From contig CAZYGI010000132.1 of the NCBI GenBank assembly GCA_964647255.1, positions 1 to 7,146 on the forward strand: a stretch of DNA of 7,146 nt, in the 5' to 3' direction. Positions within the stretch are counted from its first letter, which is position 1. Every line of letters begins with the position of its first letter. The position numbers were made by a program, and so were the translations under genes. Shown in pieces: positions 1 through 5,659 of this stretch. The notes under the pieces were generated by a model that searched no databases, was not told where the DNA came from, and saw only the letters and a list, made by a program, of their open reading frames with translations. The stretch is from CAWJEL01 sp964647255. Lineage in GTDB: Bacteria; Chloroflexota; Anaerolineae; CG2-30-64-16.

Positions 1-419
1 GGTATCCCGGCACGGCGCAGGTCATCGAGGAGTGCACGTTGCTGGTGATTGCCCGCAATGACTGCCTGACCCTGGTGACGCGGTACCCGGTGTTTGCGCT
101 GGCGGTCATCGCAGATTTGGGGAACCGGCTGCGCAGCTCGGCCGAGCAGATTCGCAGCCTCGCGGTGGAGCGCGTCGAGCAGCGCATCGCCCGCACCTTG
201 TTGAAGTTGGGGGCCAGCGCGGGCGCTGATCAAGCCGAGGGCCGCGTCATCGAGATGCCCTTGACCCGGCAGGATGTGGCCGATATGACAGGCACTACGG
301 TTGAGACGGCGATCCGGGTGATGAGCAAGTTCCGCCGCGCCGAGCTGATCAAGACCCGGCGCGGCAAGGTCGTGCTGGTAGATCTCGGTGCGCTACAAGA
401 CATCGCGGACTCTGGGTGA
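1..419 (+). CDS. CRP/FNR-family transcriptional regulator, C-terminal part (5' end outside window)
   Basis: This is the C-terminal part of a cyclic-nucleotide-binding-fold transcription factor. The reading frame is open to the left edge (first complete codon at 3). A TTG at 39 could serve as a start, but codons upstream of it read YPGTAQVIEECTLLVIA, which matches the end of the effector-binding beta-roll of CRP proteins, so the gene is truncated by the window rather than starting there. Next comes the long dimerisation helix (RYPVFALAVIADLGNRLRSS and onward), then a winged helix-turn-helix: LTRQDVADMTGTTVETAIR is the HTH with its recognition helix, and the wing is LIKTRRGKVVLVD. TGTTVETAIR resembles the FNR/DNR-like recognition-helix consensus. 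The effector cannot be judged because most of the sensor domain is missing. The stop is TGA at 417-419. The next gene is an RNA operon with its own promoter, so the regulator is probably transcribed separately. The family call is firm; targets are unknown. Confidence 0.9.
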   Translation, partial: YPGTAQVIEECTLLVIARNDCLTLVTRYPVFALAVIADLGNRLRSSAEQIRSLAVERVEQRIARTLLKLGASAGADQAEGRVIEMPLTRQDVADMTGTTVETAIRVMSKFRRAELIKTRRGKVVLVDLGALQDIADSG

Positions 420-518
420 CGGTGTGTCGAAAAGGACTGTCGCCAGCCGCCCGGCGGTGAAGGCCATCCTCAGGCGCATGGATCTATCCCCAAACTAAAC
501 CCACGGATACCTCGGCTT

Positions 519-547
519 TTGACACCGATCCGCTCAGAGGTTAGAAT
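519..547 (+). promoter_or_regulatory. Sigma-70 promoter of rnpB
   Basis: TTGACA at 519-524 is a perfect -35 box, and TAGAAT at 542-547 is a 5/6 match to the -10 box, separated by exactly 17 bases. Transcription would start near 554, which is where the 5' strand of helix P1 of the RNase P RNA begins (GG at 554-555 can pair with CC at 1040-1041). The agreement between predicted start and RNA 5' end supports both calls. The 100 bases between the regulator stop and this promoter hold no other feature I can support. Confidence 0.85.
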
Positions 548-553
548 GGCTTC

Positions 554-1041
554 GGTTTGCCGGTGAGCCGCCGCCTTGGGGCATGACCCCGGGGAGGAAC
601 TTCCCGACTCCCGCCCAACCCGTGAGGGAGATGGGGAGGCCGCCCCACGAAACAGCAAGTGGGGGCATCTGCGTGGGTAACCCGCAGGTGACTACAACCG
701 CAACAGCAAGCATGCCCGCCGACGTAGCCTTTTGGGCTGCGGGTGAGGGCTGAAAGGGTGGGGTAAGAGCCCACCGGCGGCCCGTGGTGACACGGCCGGC
801 CAGGCGAGCGTGCGGCCGGGAGCAAGGTGAGTGGGCCGGGTGTTTCGCTTCGCCAGGTCATCCTGAGCGAGGCGAAGGATTCGGTCTCATCGCAGCGGCG
901 CCAGTGAGGGCGGGTCACGCCCGCCAAGCCAGGCGCTGCCACCCAGCGCAGCCGTTCGCCGGAACGCTGGGTGAGATAGATGGCGGCACGGTTTCCCTTC
1001 GGGGGAACCCACACAGAATCGGGGGTATGATCCGGCATTCC
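554..1041 (+). ncRNA. rnpB: RNase P RNA (bacterial type A), about 488 nt
   Basis: This is the catalytic RNA of ribonuclease P, which removes 5' leaders from pre-tRNAs. Seen directly: conserved region I GAGGAAnnTCCnnnCTCC at 594-611; GCAACAG upstream of GCCCGCCGA before 722; the hallmark GAAA-GGTGGG-GTAAGAG-CCCACC around 752-775 (P12 paired 757-762 with 770-775); GAGCAAGG at 820-827; AGATAGATG at 974-982; and ACAGAA at 1013-1018. Long-range pairing fits: P1 558-563 with 1032-1037, P2 GCCGCC 567-572 with GGCGGC 982-987, P4 CCCGA 603-607 with TCGGG 1019-1023. Local hairpins are P3 578-581/587-590, P18 CACCCAGCG 940-948 with CGCTGGGTG 965-973, and P19 990-997/1002-1009 with a TTCG loop. It is roughly 110 nt longer than the E. 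coli RNA (377 nt). Much of the excess lies between GAGCAAGG and P18, which includes a palindromic repeat-like insert at 856-887. I could not assign P15-P17 there. No terminator separates it from the tRNA that follows. Ends are inferred from P1 and the promoter and are good to a few bases. Confidence 0.93.
848..887 (+). repeat. Palindromic dispersed-repeat-like insert inside rnpB
   Basis: The core TCATCCTGAGCGAGGCGAAG and its continuation (858-880) resemble a short palindromic element that I know as common in many bacterial genomes, including Chloroflexota; read on the minus strand it gives the familiar spurious peptide SFASLRMT. It can fold in two ways: ATCCT 860-864 with AGGAT 876-880, or CTTCGCC 848-854 with GGCGAAG 871-877. 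It sits between the GAGCAAGG segment and P18 of the RNase P RNA, where the molecule is longer than usual. The resemblance is from memory; copy number in this genome is not testable from one window. Confidence 0.6.
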
Positions 1042-1051
1042 TTTGCTGGGC

Positions 1052-1133
1052 GCCGACGTGGCGGAATGGCAGACGCTGCAGACTTAGGATCTGCTGCCCA
1101 CAAGGCGTGGGGGTTCAAATCCCCCCGTCGGCA
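1052..1133 (+). tRNA. tRNA-Leu (anticodon TAG)
   Basis: This class II tRNA decodes CUA and related CUN leucine codons. The acceptor GCCGACG (1052-1058) pairs with CGTCGGC (1126-1132), and the discriminator is A1133. The anticodon stem GCAGA/TCTGC (1078-1082/1090-1094) encloses loop CTTAGGA, with anticodon TAG at 1085-1087. A long variable arm follows (about 1095-1108), then a T arm GGGGG-TTCAAAT-CCCCC (1109-1125). The bases after the discriminator are TCA, so the CCA end is not encoded and must be added by the CCA-adding enzyme. The gene begins only 10 bases after the RNase P RNA ends and has no promoter of its own, so it is probably cotranscribed with rnpB. Confidence 0.96.
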
Positions 1134-1148
1134 TCAGCGGACGTGAGA

Positions 1149-1184
1149 GGCAAGAACCGTTCAAGCGAGCGGTTCCTGCCTTTT
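1149..1184 (+). terminator. Rho-independent terminator of the rnpB-tRNA-Leu unit
   Basis: GGCAAGAACCG (1149-1159) pairs with CGGTTCCTGCC (1170-1180) with one A-C mismatch, and the stem is followed at once by TTTT (1181-1184). It lies 15 bases after the tRNA and is the only terminator-like structure downstream of the rnpB promoter, so it closes both RNAs. Confidence 0.8.
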
Positions 1185-1211
1185 AAGCCGCTGGTTGGGG
1201 GCCCGATCTCT

Positions 1212-1229
1212 CCTCAGATGAGCCTCAGA
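1212..1229 (+). repeat. Direct heptamer repeat upstream of the secreted-protein promoter
   Basis: CCTCAGA occurs at 1212-1218 and again at 1223-1229, with an 11-base period (about one helical turn). The second copy ends 14 bases before the -35 box at 1244. This is the position and phasing expected of an activator-binding site, but two 7-base copies can arise by chance and no regulator is identified. Confidence 0.35.
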
Positions 1230-1243
1230 CGGTTGATGATGCT

Positions 1244-1272
1244 TTGACATTCCATTCCGTGCATGTTACGAT
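1244..1272 (+). promoter_or_regulatory. Sigma-70 promoter (extended -10) of the secreted-protein gene
   Basis: TTGACA at 1244-1249 is a perfect -35 box. TACGAT at 1267-1272 is the -10 box after a 17-base spacer, and TG at 1264-1265 forms an extended -10 (TGnTACGAT). Transcription would start near 1279 and leave a leader of about 50 bases before the ATG at 1330. Confidence 0.78.
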
Positions 1273-1329
1273 TTGTGTCAGATAAAGACTAACGCTTTTC
1301 CGGAAGTACTCAACCACTGAGGAGGAATC

Positions 1330-3744
1330 ATGGAGAAGAGGAGACTGTTCAAGGTAGTCAGCGGCGTCGTGGCGATCGTGTTGGTCGTTGCGGCGGCAGC
1401 GTGGGTCGTCGCGCCCGACCGGGCGACCCCGGGACAGCGAGGCGGCATGTTGGCCGGAAGCGCCTCACTCGGACCTACCCCGAGCGGAGCAGCCGCCGAC
1501 CAGGCAGCGATTGACCAGCCGGCGCCCGCCGACCGGGTGATCGTGATCCAATCGGACAGGGTGGACGTCTCGCCGGCCTTGCGCGACATCCCCCCGATTG
1601 CACCGGAGAGGTCCGAAGAGACGCTGCTCCGGTGGAATGAAACCTCATTGCATCCGGGCGAAGGCAGCTTTGGCGGTTTTGACCCCGGCCTCCAGGCGTT
1701 GGCGCCGGCTGCGATCACGGCCGCGATGCCGACTCCCATCGCCAACTTCGCAGGAACCAGCAACCTCAGCGGCGTGCTGCCTCCTGACACGCAGGGTGAT
1801 GTCGGCCCGAATCACTATGTGCAATGGGTCAATCTGGCGTTTACGATCTACAATAAGTCGGGTACGGTGCTGTACGGCCCGGCCAACGGCAACACGATCT
1901 GGAGCGGTTTCGATACGAACTGTGCCAACAACAACGATGGCGATCCGATCACGATCTACGATTACTTGGCGGATCGTTGGTTCATGAGTCAGTTCCAGGT
2001 CAACTCCACCGGGTCGTCGTATCAGTGTATTGCGATTTCAACCACCGGGGATCCCACCGGCTCCTGGTACCGCTACAAATTTACTTGGCCCAGCAGCCTG
2101 ATGAACGACTATCCCCATTTTGGGCTGTGGCCTGACGCCTACTACATGACCGCCAACCAATTCGTTTATTCGAGCGGCGCGTGGCGCGGCGTCGGCGTGG
2201 CGGCCTTTGAGCGGGCGAAGATGCTGACCGGCGCATCGGCCCAGATGGTCTATTTCAACTTGTACAATGTCAACACCAACTACAGCGCGCTGCTCCCGGC
2301 CGACATGGACGGAACGTCTCAGCCGCCCAGCGGGGCGCCCGGCCTCATGATGTCGTGGGACGATTCCACCTGGGGCGTCGGTTCAAGCGATGCGCTGCAC
2401 ATCTGGAAGTTCCATGTTGATTGGACGACGACCGGCAACTCCTACCTGGGGACGGGCGCAGCCGGCGCGGCAGGCGGCCCCAACTGGACGATCAACACCA
2501 ACAACGTGGACCCGACGGTTTGCTCCAGCTCTTACTGCATTGACCAGCCGGGCACGACCGTCAACCTGGACCAGATCACCGACCGGTTGATGCACCGCGT
2601 GCAGTACCGCAATTTCGGCGGCTACCAGACCCTGGTCGGCAACCACACGGTGGACACGAACAACCCGGCCGGCATCGCCGGCATCCACTGGTTTGAGCTA
2701 CGCAACACCGGCACAGACTGGACGATGTATCAGCAGGGGACGTATGGTTTGAGTGACAGCGTCAACCGGTGGATGGGCAGCATCGCCATGGATGGCAGCG
2801 GCAACATCGCACTGGGCTACAGCGTGTCCAGCAGCAGCATCTATCCCGGCATCCGCTACGTCGGTCGGCTGGCAAGCGATACGCTGGGCACCATGGGTCA
2901 GAGCGAGGCGACGCTCATCAACGGTGGCGGTTACCAATCGAGCAGCTACAGCCGCTGGGGCGACTATAGTGCGATGCAGGTGGACCCCACCGATGACGCC
3001 ACCTTCTGGTTCACGACGGAATACATGGCATCGAGCAGCTCCGCCGGCTGGGTGACCCGCATCGGCGCCTTCAAGATGGCGACGTCCACCGCGCCGACCG
3101 CTACGCCGACGAACACGCCCACGACCGGCCCGACGCCGACCGCGACCAACACCCCGACACCGACCAACACGCCGACGGCGACGAACACGCCGACCAATAC
3201 GCCGGTGGCAACGGCGACGCCCAGCAGCACGGGTTACAAGGCGCCCGCAGCGAATGCCCCTGTGACCTCCGGCAGCGGCGACAACGACGGCTTCCAGACC
3301 AACCCGACCTACGCCTACGCCAGCGATAACCTCTATGCCGTGGACACCAACAGCGGCTCCGGCACCAGCTCGGTGTACACCAGCACGCAGAAGGACCGGC
3401 ACCTGTTCTACACCTACGGCTTCAGCGTACCGACGGGCGCGACGGTCCTGGGGATTCAGGTGCGGCTGGAGGCGAAGGTGGACAGCACCTCCGGTACACC
3501 GAAGATGTACGTGGAGCTGTCGGCCGACGGCGGCGCGACCTGGACGGCGGCCAAGAGCACGGCCACGCTGTCGAAGACTGACACCCTCTACACGCTGGGC
3601 AGCACGAGCGACCTGTGGGGCCGGACGTGGACGGCGGCGCAGCTCAGTGATGCGAACTTCCGGGTGCGCGTGACGAATGTGGCGACGAACACCAGCCGTG
3701 ATTTTTCGCTGGATCAGATCGCGGTGCAGGTGACTTACCGGTAG
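1330..3744 (+). CDS. Large exported protein: beta-propeller-like domain, TP-rich linker, C-terminal beta-rich domain
   Basis: This 804-residue protein is exported; its activity is unknown. The ATG at 1330 follows a strong GGAGG site (1321-1325). The N-terminus has basic MEKRR, then a hydrophobic run to about residue 27 (VVSGVVAIVLVVAAAAWVV), a signal peptide or membrane anchor without a lipobox. Residues about 30-140 are low in recognisable features and Pro/Ala-rich in places. Residues about 149-580 form the main domain, with phrases VLPPDTQGDVGPNHYVQWVN near 149, DGDPITIYDYLADRWFMSQF near 204, and RWGDYSAMQVDPTDDATFWF near 542. I recognise these from uncharacterised bacterial surface proteins, probably beta-propeller-like. 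Several cysteines (e.g. in VCSSSYCID) could form disulfides. Residues about 585-634 are a TNTPTAT-type linker. Residues about 635-804 look like a separate beta-sandwich (SADGGATWTAAKS, ending in DQIAVQVTYR) that may bind carbohydrate or the cell surface; that role is a guess. It lies 97 bases before a sugar-type importer. No catalytic motif was recognised. Confidence 0.93.
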   Translation: MEKRRLFKVVSGVVAIVLVVAAAAWVVAPDRATPGQRGGMLAGSASLGPTPSGAAADQAAIDQPAPADRVIVIQSDRVDVSPALRDIPPIAPERSEETLLRWNETSLHPGEGSFGGFDPGLQALAPAAITAAMPTPIANFAGTSNLSGVLPPDTQGDVGPNHYVQWVNLAFTIYNKSGTVLYGPANGNTIWSGFDTNCANNNDGDPITIYDYLADRWFMSQFQVNSTGSSYQCIAISTTGDPTGSWYRYKFTWPSSLMNDYPHFGLWPDAYYMTANQFVYSSGAWRGVGVAAFERAKMLTGASAQMVYFNLYNVNTNYSALLPADMDGTSQPPSGAPGLMMSWDDSTWGVGSSDALHIWKFHVDWTTTGNSYLGTGAAGAAGGPNWTINTNNVDPTVCSSSYCIDQPGTTVNLDQITDRLMHRVQYRNFGGYQTLVGNHTVDTNNPAGIAGIHWFELRNTGTDWTMYQQGTYGLSDSVNRWMGSIAMDGSGNIALGYSVSSSSIYPGIRYVGRLASDTLGTMGQSEATLINGGGYQSSSYSRWGDYSAMQVDPTDDATFWFTTEYMASSSSAGWVTRIGAFKMATSTAPTATPTNTPTTGPTPTATNTPTPTNTPTATNTPTNTPVATATPSSTGYKAPAANAPVTSGSGDNDGFQTNPTYAYASDNLYAVDTNSGSGTSSVYTSTQKDRHLFYTYGFSVPTGATVLGIQVRLEAKVDSTSGTPKMYVELSADGGATWTAAKSTATLSKTDTLYTLGSTSDLWGRTWTAAQLSDANFRVRVTNVATNTSRDFSLDQIAVQVTYR
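3082..3231 (+). repeat. Degenerate tandem repeat encoding the Thr/Pro/Asn linker
   Basis: Imperfect short units built from ACGCCGACC and ACCAACACG blocks encode about 50 residues of T-P-T-N-T-P pattern (residues about 585-634 of the 804-residue protein). Such linkers are common in exported Chloroflexota proteins, where they separate folded domains and may be glycosylated. The repeat is a likely site of length variation between strains. Confidence 0.85.
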
Positions 3745-3784
3745 ACACTCGTGCGAGTCCAGGTTTACGCAGTATTACTTGCGT

Positions 3785-3824
3785 TTGGGGCCTCCGATTT
3801 CCTGAGGGAGATCGGAGGCCCCAA
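3785..3824 (+). terminator. Perfect 40-nt hairpin between the secreted-protein gene and the ABC operon
   Basis: TTGGGGCCTCCGAT (3785-3798) is exactly complementary to ATCGGAGGCCCCAA (3811-3824). The pairing continues inward through T-G, T-A, C-G, C-G to a TGAG tetraloop at 3803-3806, giving 18 pairs with one wobble. It starts 40 bases after the stop at 3744 and ends 8 bases before the ribosome-binding site of the next gene. No T-run follows on either strand, so it is not a canonical intrinsic terminator. It could be a U-less terminator, an mRNA-stability or processing element, or an attenuator between the two units. The structure is certain; the role is inferred. Confidence 0.55.
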
Positions 3825-3841
3825 CAACAAACAGGAAGCAG

Positions 3842-4807
3842 ATGGTTTCAGAGTCAGGCGCCTCGTCCTCGGGTGACCTAGATCCGCACGGCGCAGAGCG
3901 AAGCGTTCCGCGATCCAGAGGGCGACGACCTGGCCTCTCGTACCGGCGACAGAACGTGCTGTTTCTGGCGCCCTTTCTTCTCGGCACCCTCGTGCTGGTC
4001 GTTGTGCCGGCCCTCATGACGCTGGGCGTTTCCTTCACCGACTATCAAGGCATCAAACCTCCCACCTGGATCGGACTGGACAATTTCCGGCGGCTCGGTG
4101 CGGCGCCGTTGGTGCGTGTCAGCCTCTACAACACGCTTCTTTTCGTCGTTGCGGCCGTGCCGCTGCGCCTGGCTGGGGCGCTGGGGCTGTCGCTGCTGCT
4201 CGGCGGGCGGGGGCGCAGCGTGGGTCTGGCTCGTGTGGCCGCGTTCCTGCCGACGATCTTGCCTGAGACGGCTTATGCGCTGATCTGGCTCTGGATGTTG
4301 AATCCGATCTCCGGGCCGGTGAACCTGTTTCTGACGGCGCTCGGTGTGCCCGCGCCCATCTGGCTTACCCAGGCCGGGACGGCGCGGCTGACGGTCATTC
4401 TAATGGCTTTGCTGCAGATCGGTGAGGGGTTCGTGGTGTTGATCGCTGCCCGGCAGATGGTGCCTGCGGCAGTGTACGAGGCGGCCGCGGTGGACGGGGC
4501 CAGCCGTTGGCAGGGCTTCTGGCACATCACGCTTCCCCTCATCGTGCCGTGGATCCTGCTTCTGCTGTGTCGTGACCTGGTTGTGTCGGTGCAAAACACT
4601 TTCACACCCTCTTTCGTCCTGGCTTACGGTGGCCCGAACTATGCGACCACTTTCCTGCCGCTCCTGATCTATGAGCTGTCGTTCGATTTCCTGGACTGGG
4701 GGCTTGCCTCGGCGGCCCTGGTGGTGGTCTATGGCTGGATTTTGCTCTTGATTTGGGGCGCCCGCAACCTGATCGAGGGCCTGCGCCGCCGTGAGGTGCC
4801 TGGATGA
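3842..4807 (+). CDS. Carbohydrate ABC transporter permease, MalF class
   Basis: This 321-residue inner-membrane protein is one of two permeases of a CUT1-type importer. The ATG at 3842 follows AGGA at 3833-3836. Residues 1-37 are a charged cytoplasmic tail. The first membrane helix is about 38-65 (NVLFLAPFLLGTLVLVVVPA), and about five more follow, ending near ALVVVYGWILLLIWG. The cytoplasmic EAA loop that docks on the ATPase is present and intact: EAAAVDGAS from E213, followed by the W-x-x-F-W-x-I-T-L-P-L motif. TDYQGIKPPTWIGLDNFRRL just after the first helix is typical of MalF-type sugar permeases. Its last bases overlap the next permease by four (ATGA), which implies translational coupling. 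The substrate cannot be told from the sequence. The 38-residue tail could be shorter if translation starts internally, but the ribosome-binding site favours 3842. Confidence 0.93.
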   Translation: MVSESGASSSGDLDPHGAERSVPRSRGRRPGLSYRRQNVLFLAPFLLGTLVLVVVPALMTLGVSFTDYQGIKPPTWIGLDNFRRLGAAPLVRVSLYNTLLFVVAAVPLRLAGALGLSLLLGGRGRSVGLARVAAFLPTILPETAYALIWLWMLNPISGPVNLFLTALGVPAPIWLTQAGTARLTVILMALLQIGEGFVVLIAARQMVPAAVYEAAAVDGASRWQGFWHITLPLIVPWILLLLCRDLVVSVQNTFTPSFVLAYGGPNYATTFLPLLIYELSFDFLDWGLASAALVVVYGWILLLIWGARNLIEGLRRREVPG

Positions 4808-5637
4808 GGGGAAAAGCCGCAATCGTTCTGGGGCACCTGGCGAGGCTGGTTATCGCGCTGCTCTGCCTGCTGCCGCTCTACTGGGTGATCATCGTCTCGC
4901 TGCGTCCGGCAGGGCAGCCGCCGGATGCCACGTTGGATTGGTGGCCTCGCGTGTTCCACTGGGACACCTATGCCCAGGTGTTTCGGACGGTTCCGATGGG
5001 GCGCTATGCGCTCAATTCTCTTTTTGTGGTCGGCCTGGCGGTTCCGCTGACGCTGCTGACGGCCTCGCTGGCCGGTTTTGCCATGACGCAGTTGTCCGAT
5101 GCGTGGCGGCAGCGGCTGGTCACGATCACCGTGGCCCTGCTTCTCGTGCCAGGCATGGCGATCTGGACCTTTCGGTTTCATATTTTGCATCTATTGGGGC
5201 TGGTGGATACCCTGTGGGCGCTGATCGTGCCCGGGCTGGCCGGCGGCAGTCCGCTTTTCGTCCTGCTGTTCTATTGGGCCTATTGGCGCATCCCGCACGA
5301 GCTCTACGAGTCAGCCCGGCTGGATGGCGCCGAAGCCTGGACCGTCTGGCGGCAGGTTGCCTGGCCGTTGGCCCGGCCGATGACCGCAGCCGCCGCGCTG
5401 CTCGCGTTTGTGCTGTATTGGGGCGACTTCACCGCGCCAGCGTTGTACCTCTACAGCACCAAGCGGTACACGCTGCCCATCGGGCTGCAGCTCTTGCGCC
5501 AAATGGATGACACGAACCTCCCGCTGCTGATGGCCGCGGCGGCGATCATGGTAGCCCCGATCGTGGTTTTTGTCCTGCTCGTACAAGTCCTGTTTCTGCG
5601 CGAGCGATCACTGTCGAGTCTGCTCGACGAAAAATAA
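4804..5637 (+). CDS. Carbohydrate ABC transporter permease, MalG class
   Basis: This 277-residue membrane protein is the partner permease. Its ATG (4804) overlaps the stop of the upstream permease in ATGA, and GAGGTG at 4793-4798 can serve as ribosome-binding site. The first helix is about residues 8-30 (LARLVIALLCLLPLYWVIIV), followed by the periplasmic segment with DTYAQVFRTVPMGRYALNS, typical of MalG-like proteins. The EAA loop is present as ESARLDGAEAW from E169, with the first A replaced by S, a common variant. The helix count by eye is six. The product would form a heterodimer with the first permease and deliver substrate to the cytoplasm when an ATPase powers it. No ATPase gene lies beside it. 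It ends at TAA 5635-5637, 22 bases before the binding-protein start. Confidence 0.93.
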   Translation: MRGKAAIVLGHLARLVIALLCLLPLYWVIIVSLRPAGQPPDATLDWWPRVFHWDTYAQVFRTVPMGRYALNSLFVVGLAVPLTLLTASLAGFAMTQLSDAWRQRLVTITVALLLVPGMAIWTFRFHILHLLGLVDTLWALIVPGLAGGSPLFVLLFYWAYWRIPHELYESARLDGAEAWTVWRQVAWPLARPMTAAAALLAFVLYWGDFTAPALYLYSTKRYTLPIGLQLLRQMDDTNLPLLMAAAAIMVAPIVVFVLLVQVLFLRERSLSSLLDEK

Positions 5638-5659
5638 CCCCTGGGAAAGGAAGAACAAC

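Noticed and set aside
39..41. TTG as start codon of the CRP-family gene
   Set aside because: Codons before it are in frame and encode typical CRP beta-roll sequence, so the gene runs off the left edge.
541..1038. Minus-strand open frame of 165 codons containing SFASLRMT
   Set aside because: Antisense to rnpB. The SFASLRMT peptide is the familiar spurious translation of the palindromic repeat, not a protein motif.
784..1146. Plus-strand open frame of 120 codons
   Set aside because: It lies entirely over the RNase P RNA and tRNA-Leu, whose conserved structure explains the sequence; its product has no protein-like pattern.
3082..3231. Possible CRISPR-like array of short repeats
   Set aside because: Units are degenerate, contiguous and in frame, encoding a T-P-N linker, with no spacers of constant length.
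2698..3402. Minus-strand open frame of 234 codons rich in Arg/Gly/Val
   Set aside because: Shadow of the secreted-protein gene; the low-complexity GRGRR and GVGV patterns are the antisense of the TP-rich linker and GC-rich codons.
3747..3758. Small hairpin ACTC-GTGC-GAGT after the secreted-protein stop
   Set aside because: Only four pairs; too weak to call beside the 18-pair hairpin 26 bases downstream.
5570..5659. Upstream in-frame extension of the binding protein (30 codons)
   Set aside because: It overlaps the end of the permease and would place a cysteine-rich tail before a clean lipoprotein signal; the ribosome-binding site at 5644-5653 supports the ATG at 5660.
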